A stretch of 64,000 nt of DNA from Galaxea fascicularis (lineage: Eukaryota; Cnidaria; Anthozoa; Scleractinia; Euphylliidae): the NCBI GenBank assembly GCA_948470475.1, contig OX419336.1, forward strand, positions 10,174,630-10,238,629, read 5' to 3'. How positions within the stretch are numbered: position 1 is the stretch's first letter; each line of letters starts with the position of its first letter. The notes under the pieces are model-generated. The model saw only the letters and a list, made by a program, of their open reading frames with translations. It had not been told where the DNA came from and searched no databases. Position numbers and translations under genes: made by a program. Positions 51,501-63,500 of the stretch are shown in pieces.

Positions 51501-54500
51501 CACGTGACGAGGAAGACGGAGTGATTCCCCCGCGGGGAATTGTTTTCAACCGCGCTTCTTCGATTAATCGCGGCGAGATCGACGCACTTAATGAGAAAGT
51601 TGAGTTCTTGGAGAGACAGTTGAAGGTAAGATTTGTCCAGCTACTGTTCCCCTGCTTTGCACTACATAACTTCATTATACCTACAGTTTACATCTTAGTG
51701 CACTCCTTTTGTTACGTTTTACGATTTAGACTTTAAGACTTTCGGGATTGGTCGAAATACGTCGCGTTTTGCAATATGCCTCTAGGTAAAGTATAGTGTA
51801 TCAGGTAATATTTTCCAACGGTTATTTGCGTGTTTTCGAGCTGAACTCGTCCCATTACGTTGAAAAAGAATGTTTAAGGAATTAAAGAACGTTTTTCTGT
51901 TATTATAGAGAGATATGTCAAAGATTACACGATAATGAAATTCATTATCCTTGTGATAGACACTAATTCAAACGTGAAGCGTACGGTTCTCATGTCTACG
52001 GCTCCTAGATTGGATATAATTCCAGAGTTATTAAATAAAGGGATAAAACATCGAATTCCGAGCTAAACAACATGAAAGAATCGGACATCTTTAGTAAGTT
52101 TGCAGTGGAAATTGAAGCGGCCAGTTACTTGGTTACAGTGAACTTTAACGCGCGTTGTTACGTAGAAGGCCTCAGTCGAATATTCAGGTTGCCGCTGTTG
52201 AAAAAGGATGTAAATGAGACTGATGTTTTGGAGGAGGAGGATGCGAGGGATTGTCTAAAAGACGAGAACGAAAGTGAATTAAATAGCAAAGGATGTCTGC
52301 AAGTATTGGTAGGATGTTTGCCAGAAAACTACGATTGTTCCATCAGTACAATAGAAATTGAACAATCGGAGTTACATGTTAGGGAATGTGACTTTTTGGA
52401 TGCAGCTAATAGGCCATTGCCTCCTCTTCAAAGCGAGTCTAAGTGCGAAGTTTTTGTGATGATAATTAGTTCTACTTTACATATGAATGAAAACTAATTT
52501 TCATAACAAAAACTTCGCACTTAGACTCGCTTTGAAGAAGAGGCAGACATGAACTCGGAAATGGCCTATTCTATTGAAGACGATAGCGCGAATGAATTGG
52601 TTAATGCAAGAAGTCTGCAATTATCGGCAGCTTGTTTGCCAGAAAACTGTGAAATCTAATGAAAAGTTTGCAGAAAATATCCAGTGTCCCATTTGCGTAA
52701 TAGAAATTGAGCAACCAGACAAACAAACAGTAAGTGATTTAAAGGGGCTGCGTCCTCAATTTCACTGACCACAATGGTTTGTCTGGGTTAATTGAAGCCG
52801 AAGCATAACGTTCCGTTTACTACGAAAGGAACTGCACCTGTCTACAGAAACCATAAACCCTTCAAGCCCTAAGATCAAAATTTAAATTCTCATTTGTTTC
52901 CCCTTCACATTTCCTATAGAAGTAGTGGGGAGAAATTGTTAAAATATCAAGCAAAGTCATCTTGTGTGATCTCGCACATGTATCTCAGAACTTCAGTCAG
53001 CGAATTTTGTACTATTTTAATTGAAATAAGACCATCCCTTTTGTAGTATTACTGTTGTATGTGGACGTATAGTCTTCTATTACTGTTTCTTTATGTTGTT
53101 CATATGCCGATTGCCTTGCAGAACAAAGAAAATGTTATCCGCTCCATGAAGGTAAAGTTGCTGTTTTACTGTGAAATATATTGTGCCTTATATCCTCGCC
53201 CTTTTTACAAGCACTCTGTATTTTTGTACTTCTTACTCTTTCCTCTTAACTTTCTCCAGACCGAAGCTAGTGAATTGGAAGCTAAATCGTTGGTACGTAT
53301 GGTTTTTACATTCTTTCATGCTTAAAAGTGAATCTGCCGAGTTTGTCAACACGTTAGCACGGAATCTAGGCGCTTTTCAGTGGTCCGTATTTTGTCACAA
53401 ACTTAAGGCTGGTTTTCACGAGTACATAAACACAAGCATAAGCACAAGCCGAAACATAAGAAGGAGAAATCCATGTATTTGTCTTTTGCTGTTTTCACTA
53501 GTAACGCGCCCGGCATAAGCATAAGGGTCTGCAGAAAAACCAACAGTTCTGGTTTTCTTATGCTTATCCTATTGAGCGCTTTACTAGTGGAAATAGCATA
53601 AGACAAACAAGTGGGTTCGTTTTTCTTATGTTTCTGCTTCTGCTTATGTATATTTCGCTGCTGTTTTTACTTGCTTGTGCTTATGCTAGTGAAAGCTAGC
53701 CTTTAGTGGTCAAATACAAACATGTTTCTTGACTTGAGCGCATATTCTGACTTTATACAATGGCCAAGAGTGTAAGGTTTATCTTGATGCCACTTACCTG
53801 TCTGATCTGTGGTCTTGAATTTACCAACAAGCTTTCACTGAACGGTCGAAAAGTTGACGTTTTCTTCGAAGTACCTGTTCACCCACTAAAGGACAAGAAA
53901 CCCAGAAGCGTTGTCACAAAAATGTAGTCTCTAACATTTTGCCAACACTTTCTTCCCTTTAATAGCTTGAACGGAAAGAGCGTGAATTAAAAATTCTGGT
54001 AAGTAACTATTGACTTTCTCCAGTTCTCTTCTGTCCCCTATGAGCTTTTATGCGTAGAGTATTTTCTCTCATTCAGGATTGCAGAACAATCATTTTTTCA
54101 ATCGTTCAACCAAGGGTATTATCATCTGATATACACCAACAAGCCCAATGTTTTCTTTAATTTGTCAGATTTACATAAGGCATAGTTTGCCCCGATAAAT
54201 ACAGAATAAAACTGAGAATGGTTGTCTCTGAGTAATGGATGCCGGCAGTTGAAGTTTTCTAGTTTACTTGATTTAATTTTGATGTGGTCAGGTTGAAAAA
54301 ATAATGATTTGTAAAAAAAGAACTTCGTACCTTGGTTCGTTCTTGTTAACAAAATTGCAACTGTGCTTTTCAGCGAAAGGGACGGGAAATTTGGTTATAA
54401 AAATCAACAATTTGAACCAGTTTCAAGGCTGATCCGTCTTGTATTTTTTCCCCTTCAGGATGAAGACGTATCATTCTTGAAGAAGGAGGTTAGTTGGAGC

Positions 54501-57500
54501 AAATTGCTTTTCAGTTTGCTGCGCTTTCGCATGTTTCTGGTCTACGTTTTGTGGTGTTGTCCTAGCATAACTGTTAAGCAATTTTTTTTTTCACAGAATC
54601 AGAAGAAAGAGAGAGAACTGCTCACCAAGGTATATACGTTTTGCTTTTAACTTGAACAGCTTTCAATTGAGTGCTGAGAACTAAAACCAAAACAATGACT
54701 CCAGCCAATCACAACCGACCTAAACAGTGCAACTAGCCAATCGAAATCCAAGCATTTACACCTAACCGGCTCAAAGCGCGGGAAAATGTGCGCGTGTAAG
54801 ACGCGATTGGTTTTGGGTTTTATTGGTTGAGAAGGAGGCGCGAATTTTGTTTCCCAATCACAGGGCGAAGAAATACAAAACCAAAGCAAACACAAGTTAC
54901 TTTCGATGTTCAATTGAAAGCCGCTTTAGTAGCGAACAGGTGCGGCACTCAATTTGTTGCTCGAAAGAACAGACTTTTTGGCTAGACGGGAGAAAACTGG
55001 TTTCAACGTGTTCTTTATGGTATTTTGCAGATCGGAGAAATGAATAAAAAGAATTATGAGGTAAGCTTTTGTTTCCTTGGCGATTTTTTTTTTATGCCAC
55101 AATAGATATTTCGGTTTATTAGGGTGGGGTGGGTTGAGGACTTTTTTCCTTTTAAAGTACCGCCCTCCTGTCCTACGGTATTGCTGTTACTGGGACATGA
55201 GGTTGGAGTGGATTTTGTGGAAGGGACGAGTTTTTGCTGAACAGACGTAAGACCAATATAGCTGCCTAGTTTGTTTATTTTTATCATTATTGTTTGCAAG
55301 ATTGAACAATGGAAAGCCGAAGCCAAGAACTCGGAAAGACAAAGGGAAAGAATGGAGGCAGCTTACATGAACTTACAGGTACGAAGAACCAAGGTAAAAG
55401 TTTGTTACCAAACTTCAGTGTTGCATCTTTCTAGCATGGCAAGGTTTGTTGTGAAAACCACCAAAGAAAACCCTTCATTGAAATTTTCGTTCCTCTGGAT
55501 TGCGTGACGAATAGGGCGTGGTAAAAAGTGCGTGTGGCGCTCGTATTGGACCTTTTTCAGAAATGTTTGTCTTGGCCACTATATTTGCGTTCACAACTGC
55601 GTGGATGCGTGCCAAATTCTTTTAATTTTAAAAACAGGGAGCTTAAGTGACGACGACGGCGGCGACGACAAGGAAAGCGTCAATGATTTCAAAATATAAC
55701 TTCTCGTTTTTGTAACTCTTTCGCGACTATTCCAATTTGTTTGTTGTGCAAAATGCTGGCGGGTTGTCCAGAGTCTCAATTACTGTGAACAGGGTTAGAG
55801 CAAAGAAAAGGGAAAAAAATTGCCGTCATGCGCTCACGTTCTCGAGAAAACCTTCACGTTGTTGTTTTCAGAGGACGGCAAAGACATCTACAAAATGTAA
55901 AACGCACGTGCAGAGCGATTGTCAGTTTTGCTCATTAAGCCTAAACCTATTGTTTTGTGGAGTTGTCGTCGCCGTTTGCTTAAGCTCCCGAATATCTACC
56001 CCCCCCCCCCCCCCCCCAATATCTCCGTCACTTGCAAGCCTCAAACGTCCTCCAGATTGTGGGATTATACCCCGCCCCGCCCCCTTCTTGCAGTCGCTGC
56101 ACACACTTCTGAATGTTCTTCAGAATATGGTTTTGTTATTTCTCTCAGAATCAAAAGAAGAATCTTGAAGGCGCTGAGCTCAAACTGGCTGAGTTACAAA
56201 CAAAGTACAGTGGAATAGAAAAGCAGAACTTCGAGTTAAGCGAGAAGGTGACACTAGATTCCAATTTTTGTTGCTGTGTTTAGTGCGTTAATACGAATGA
56301 AACGAGGAAAATTTATATATATGTGAACTCTTTGTCCTATAGGTTAAAAAGTTGGAAAGGACGGAGAGGGAATTTAGGAAGCTGGAGCATAATATTGAAC
56401 TCTTACAGGTATTAGTTCTAATTATACAATGGACGGTGTAAGCCTTGAGTTTTAAATGGTCTTAAACGACCAGTTTGCGATTAAATTATAGATGCCCGAA
56501 TAACGTATTAAGTCAAAAATAATAATAATAATAATAAAAAAGAATTGTACATATAAGGTCAATGCGTCTGTACTTTGATATTGCACGGAGGCTTTCAAAG
56601 CGTTGTAACATCTAATATGCTCGATGTGCCTAAAATATATAAAGCTCCCTTGCTATCATTTTGTTTTTCTTTCTCATCGTTTTGCCTCCGAAACACAAAA
56701 AGGAACCATTTAATAAACCATGTAATATTGTGTATTGGTGGATAGTACTTAGCTTACGTAGGAGCACTTGTAATTTGTATTACTCTGAAAAGCTAGAAAG
56801 GATTTTGGAAGCAAAGAAAACTACAAACACATGGTTCATTTTGTTGAAAATCTCCTGCACCAGTTGGGGACACCAGGCGTGCGTCTCTCGAAACCCGCGA
56901 AACCTTTTCGGGCCTATTTCGGGTGCCATAATTCCTTCGTATCGTGAAAACGAAGACATTTCCAGGCTTGAAATTTTGCAAGAAAGTTGCCCTTTCCTAT
57001 CTTGAAGTCATAGTAAAAGACCAGCTTTTTAGAATAAGGGGATCGCAGTTTTAGAAATGGCTTTTCGGGCCCGAAAAGTTTTCGGGAGTTTCGAGAAACG
57101 GGCTCCAGGGCCGAGTTGCTCGAAGCATGGTTAGTGCTAACCTTTGATTAAGTTATATTAAAACTTATAGGTTGCCATGGTAACTAATCCGGGTTAGTGC
57201 TGAGCACGCTTCGAGCAACTTTAATTGACCGCCAAAACGTAAATATCACCATGACCGAGCCCCTTTAGCCCGGTTTTTGTAACACTAAGCATCCAAGAGT
57301 TTTCTATTTTCTACTCACCCTGAACAATGGGAGTGGCCATAATCCCGCACAAATTATGTTCAGTAAATCTGTCACTGATTTAACTGCAAGGAAAGCTGAG
57401 GAAGACCGCAAAACTTCTGAAACCATGGGAAGAGTAATGGATAGGGTCGTCAGATACCTTCCCCTGCCCCATTTGTTTTTCAACTCTCATTCTTTTTTTA

Positions 57501-60500
57501 TGTTTGTTTTTATTCCAGGCTCAAGTGCAGGAAATGGACATAGTAGAGCAGGATCGAAACAATTTGGTGGAAAAAATGAAGATCATAGAGAACCAGAGGG
57601 ATGATCTGTTGAGAAAAGGCCGAGTAGTGGAATCTGAGAGAAACGATTTCCTGCGAAACAACAAGCTTATGGAGATGCAGAAAGATGACTTGGAAAGCAG
57701 ATGCGCCATGTTACAGAAGACAAATGCTACTTTGATTTCTAGAGTAAGGAAAATGTTCTTTTTGTCGTGCTTTGCTTGGTTGTTTTTTATAATGATGAAC
57801 TGTTTTAGCATGTCTCTCGATAGCAAAGATTTCCAATTAGCTTTTAGAGCGACCTTTCTAGATGGCACTCAGTTTTTAAATGCAATTAAAAAACTAGGTG
57901 CCTTGATTTCAAGACTGTGCACTGGGCCACACAGAGACTTAAAATCAAGGCAAGCTGAATAAAGATAACAACATCTAGTGATAATGCGCATGCGTTCTAA
58001 TAATACACGCATGTGTTTTTGCCTTGTCATATGTTTGCGCTTTCGACGTCCTCTTTAAGATTTCCGTTTTGAATGCGAACGCATACTGTAATTTGGTCAT
58101 TTTGTTGCTTTTTGTTTCCTTTCCTGTCGTACGCGTGGATCCGTCCACGAACTGCGTCTCTCTCCAGTCCCACCTCCACTTGCACAGTCGCTCCAGACCT
58201 TTCGTTTAAAGATCGCGCGCATTCCTTGACAGACCGTCGCACAAAAAAATGTGAATGTTTGCAGTCTCACGACGTTTTTCTCGTTGTTTTGTTTTGCGTT
58301 TAGTTGGCGGAACTTGAGCGTGAAACTAAAGAAGCCCAAACTAAGATGCACGATAGTCAACATGAGCGAAACTTCCTTCAAGTGCAGCTTGACAAGATGG
58401 AAGCTGAGAAGAACGAGATGCAGAAGAGGTTGGCAATAACATCGCAGGAGCGAAACTCATTGGAGAATGAGGTGGCCGAGCTACAGGACCTAAACAGGTG
58501 ATAATGAGGCCTGATCATTTAAACAATTAAAGGGGCTCTGTCGTGGGAGTTTTGCTGTTTCTGGGCTAAAACTACACAGAAATGCTACTTGATGATCTTT
58601 ATTCATGCCGAAACATTGTTTGTAATGTAGGAGAAAGACATCAATCGATTTAAAAAGTCATCCATAGTACATTTTTGGCCATGGGTCCAAGATGACGTCT
58701 GAGAATTTGAAAGATTTGGGCGAAATTTTTTGAAAATGCAATCCATTTCCATCCTTGCCACCCACAACAGAAGAGGACAGTATTTAGTCTCATTACAGTA
58801 ACACAGTTTTTGTAAATAAACTGCTTTATTACTTTTGGGTTTTCCTTGATTTTAAGGTATCTACATGCGATGTAACAGGAGCGAGTTGTCAACCACAGCT
58901 GAAAACACCAAACATAAATTCAATGAACAGTAGCCTGTATGTCTCGTATAAGGATATCCATTGTAACGAATAGTTTGCTTTTTGTCGCGTGCTCGGTCTG
59001 AGCTTCAGCAAAGGCTTCACTAAAAAGATCAACTGAATTCTTTAACTCCCAGAAGTGACTATCACATAACTTCTCCAAATAGAATAAGTAAATTGTCCAC
59101 CAGACAGGTGATCAGAAAAGACAAACTTATCCGCCAAAGGATGTCGTCTTGATGTAACCCTAATTCTCCTAACTAATGTAGAAGGAACTGTATAGCAGCT
59201 ACAAAGGAGAATTAATAATCAGATCTTGGGAGTTATGAAGTGAAGAGGAAATCTTATTTGAAGCTGTCTACGCCAACTTAGTGTTATTGTAAAATCATTT
59301 GCAGGGATCACATTAAACTGGAAGACGGCTTCCATACACTAAGAATCAAGGTGAGCATTTTGCCAATAAATGAGGTACTATTGAAGTGTGAAGAATAACG
59401 TGATCTTATTTTAGTTTGTGCGTGGTTTGAAGTTTTAAAAGCAAAAAAGCCATGGAAAGTGTACCATTCCTTTCTGGACATAATTGTCACTGTTGATCAT
59501 CTCTTCACAGCTAGCGGAAACAACTCGAGAAAAAGATGAAGCTGAGATGCAGATACCAACTCTTAAGGTAAACATTCTGTTTGCTGTCCGTGTCTGTCTG
59601 TCTCTGTCTGTCTGTCTGCCAATCAGTGTGTCTGTGTCTGCTGGTCTGTCTGTCTGTCTGTCTGTCAGCCAGCCACCCAGACGCAGTCAATTAGTCTCTC
59701 TGTCTCCTTCATCTATGGGGCATGGTGAGAGTTTCTACCGTGTCATCCGCGCCCTTTTTGATTCATTGTTCTCATATCCTGGCAATGGTCTTAAGTCTCA
59801 ATCGGTTAAGTTAGATGTGAAAGGTTCACCTCTCCCTGACTGCACTGCCCTTTGAACTATCGCTGCATTTTTCATGCAGTGCTGCGTAAAAATGCCCACT
59901 GTATTTTTCTTCTAGGAAAATCATCAGTTTCCTTTTCCTTGCACGTTTTTTTTCCCTCGATGCTTCCTCACTTCGAGATTCTTATGCAGCCTCATTTTGG
60001 CTATTTAGAAGTTGAGCGAGGTTTTAGTTTGTCACATTTGAGTGACGACTACTCTGAGTTCCTATTGCGTCTAACTCGGCCGTCCTTCTCCTGTCCCTGA
60101 GAAGTACCCTTAACAGTGATCAATGCTTTATTTCTCCTTATAGTAACACTGCTCAACCAAGGTTGTGAGAAAAAAGGAAGTGATCAACAAGTAACATAGG
60201 TCTTGATTGTTTAACAAATTCTCCTCATCATTACCATAGAAAATGTACAAAGAACAGTATGGAGAAAATACATGCTGATACTAGGATTTAAAGGGTTAAT
60301 TATCTAAAAAGTTTTTGTCTCTCAATTTCAGGCCAAGATCGCGTTACTTAGAAAAGCTTGCAAAACGAAGGATGAGGAAATAGATAAACTTAGTGACGAA
60401 ATCCGAGATTTGCGCCACGCCATCGCTGAGTCGGCCATGGATGACTTGTCAAAGATCCTAACCTCCGGATACTCGCCGGAAAACTTCGTGAAGCTGTCGG

Positions 60501-63500
60501 CGCAGAGGGAGCAAGAGCGACAGATAGCGAAACGAGATCCGGAGGTTTGTGAAACGTCTTCAGATGCAGTTAGGAATAAAAGTGCCCATTCCTTTAGTTT
60601 TCTATTTTCATATGACTTCAGATATATGACGGAATTTCTTGTGTTTGGTGAAAACTAAGATTAGGGGACGCTTCGTGCTGCCCATCAAAAGATAATTAGA
60701 TTTCTTCTTCTAATCATAGTGTATTTCTTGGCATAAATTATCTACTCTAACAGTTTTTGTGATCTTTGCATACAACAAAATTGTTTCCGGCTGACCTAGT
60801 GTGTTCTGATCTATCGGAAGTCAAATAAGTGGCAATACATGTACGTTTTTTCGTTTTTTCTCTTGCGATAAGCAGCTGATTATACCGTTCAGTTACTCAA
60901 AACTAAAATAAACCCACCGTTATTCCTTATTTATCCTGGTTCTAGTATCACGTCGCCAAGGAGACAATTAAAATCTCTTTTGTCTTCACCCTTAGGACTT
61001 AGTAGAGGAAAGATTAAAGAGCAAACTTGGCAAACAATCTCATAGCCGCTTCCCCAAGGTCAGTAGGACTAAAACAGTTGTTTGTTTTGTTCCGATCTTT
61101 GACCAGGTTATTCTTGGTTTTTTTAAACGCTTTCTTTGTCACAGTACTTGGTTTATATATTCGCTTGTTGTTTCTGTTTAAAATTTTCTGTATTTTCCAG
61201 TTTCCAAATTTCAGTTTCAATCGTGAAGAAATTTCCACTTGCAATGAACATTTTTGTCTCCTTCGCAGCCGTTTTTTGGGTTGCGTGACACCCCAAAAAA
61301 GGGCTCCGAAGGAGACTATGAACTTTGTCAAGAAGGAGCAAAAGTGATAACAAAAACATAACATCGTCCAGAGATTCTTGACGGTTGCTCATGCGCTTCT
61401 AAACGTTTTCCTTAATTGTGGCTCAAAGAAAATGGAATCACCCGCATTGACGAATTGAAGCCCTTCTCCTAGGAATCCAACAACTGATACAATTTCGTTC
61501 TCTTTTAGCGCCTCTTTGTACCTTCGTCTCCAGGCACGAAAAAAGCCAAGCGCTACGTCGTGTTGTTCGATTACGACCCCAATAAGTCACCGGCCTCTGA
61601 ACACCCTGAACTGGAGCTCAAGCTGAAAGAAGGAGACTTGCTCACGGTATTCGGTGACATGGACTTGAATGGGTATTTTGAGGCAGAGCTGAATGGCGTG
61701 CGAGGCCTGGTTCCTAGTTTGTATGTGGATGAGGTAGAAGATGATAATGACTCCGAGCGAGAGATTGAGGCGCTTCTGACGTCGCACGAAGACCCAACGA
61801 AAGAGGCCAAAAGAGGCAATGATCTCCCGGTAAGGGATATAATTGACGTGGGATTTTTGTGTTCAGAGTTTTAATCACTTGCAAGATCTTGCCTGCCATT
61901 TTCACAACAAATTTTCACATTAAAACGAAGGGTTTAGGAACAGAAATACAAAATTGTTTCCCGTGTTTCACAGGGTGTAGTGTAATGTTTAATTTTAATG
62001 ATTCACATGTTTTGTTTAATAAGATGTTACGACGTCTTCTTCAGTCGCAAGTATCTATATGTCGGTCACGTGATCGTGAACCGCCTCCTTTCATGAGTTT
62101 GAATCCTGTCTTAGGCTTTTTTCGGCAACCTTACAAGTTGCATATTTAACAACAATGGTTTTTCATTATGCAATGTTACGCGCTTCTATATTTGCTTTCT
62201 TCGGCAATCACAGCGCACACTCAGTAAGGATACATAACGAAACGAACCTTTAAACTCGGTGCTTTCGTGTTTTCACAGTTGCAAAGGGAAGCCATCACCA
62301 ATGGCCACATTACACAATCAACGGGCACTTCTTCCGTTGGGTCAAAGCCACGTCGATACGTGGTGGCTCTTCATGATTACAATCCTTTGCATTCTGGGGC
62401 CCCTGGACGACAACCTCACGAGCAGCTGTCATTTAAAAAAGGTGACGTCATGACATCCCACGGAGACGTGGACGTGAAAGGCTTTTATCGTGTTGACCTG
62501 AATGGTAAGGGTTACTCCTTGCTCAGAAGCAATGTATCCTAGTGGCAAAGAGTGCGAGTGATTTTGAAAAATTGTTGGCTGATCGCACCGTGGGACGTCC
62601 CGCCAAAAGTGTTCAATAGAAAGTCGGGCCGTACAGGCCAGACTGTAAATGTAGATGTTGTGGTTTAATTTTATCCTTGGTTTAAACCTTTGTTTGTAAC
62701 TTACTACCATACATTACCATACCCTCAAACAAAGGAATAAAACAAAGGAAAAAAATTTAAACCAAGGATAATAATGAATCACGACACAGACACTTGACAC
62801 TAGATGCGCGCCGAGGTCTTGAATCGTGACTCATAACTGGGTTGGATCATTAAATGGAATCAGTTGAGATTCCAGTCGTAACATGTTTTGGCGTTGTGTT
62901 GTAGGTCAAACCGGATTTGTTCCAGGTCACCTGGTAGAGGAAGTTTCTTCATCTCCGCTCCTTCAGCCCGTAAGTATTAACAGTACCGTTTGCAGTCTTG
63001 TTACGGATAATTTTGCAATTCATTTAAACACTTTTCGTTCTTCCATAGGGTTTGCACGGGTCCTGAAAATTCTAAAAAGTACTTGAATTTAATCTAGCAT
63101 TTTCCAGGACTTGATAAGCCCTTGAAAATGGTAGAAGGTCCTGGAAAATCCTGGAAATCTGCAAACCAAAGTAATAGAGCTTTCTTGAGACACATTTGGG
63201 AGCAGCCAAATGGGAAAATCCAATAACTCAAAAATATTTCATGTCCATTGTGGGGCGTGGAGTAAAACTTTCTGAAGCGTGGAAAAGTCCTGGAATTTTG
63301 TGCCTGAAAAAGTGGTCTTAGTTGGCCTTTTTCAACTTGGTTTATACTTTCCCATCCTGGGTTTTTTTCTTTTTTTGCTTTTTGTCACTCTCTAGTCTGG
63401 AAGCAAAGCTCCCGAACAGATTTTAGGAATGCTGGACAACATTGCTCAAGCTCGGGTACAGCCGGAAGGTAAGTTAAGACATACGATGAATGATCGGGGC

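Noticed and set aside
56790..56990. Coil-like ORF KLERILEAKKTTN
   Set aside because: No suitable donor, and it runs into the fold-back repeat at 56870.
57364..57433. Possible exon SVTDLTARKAEEDRKTSET
   Set aside because: Coil-like, with a donor gtaatg, but the only acceptor gives 70 nt and an immediate stop in the required frame. Probably a decayed exon.
61262..61346. Open stretch QPFFGLRDTPKKGSEGD as an exon before SH3 domain 1
   Set aside because: In phase, but it is one arm and loop of an inverted repeat (61225-61325) with a poor donor gtgata.
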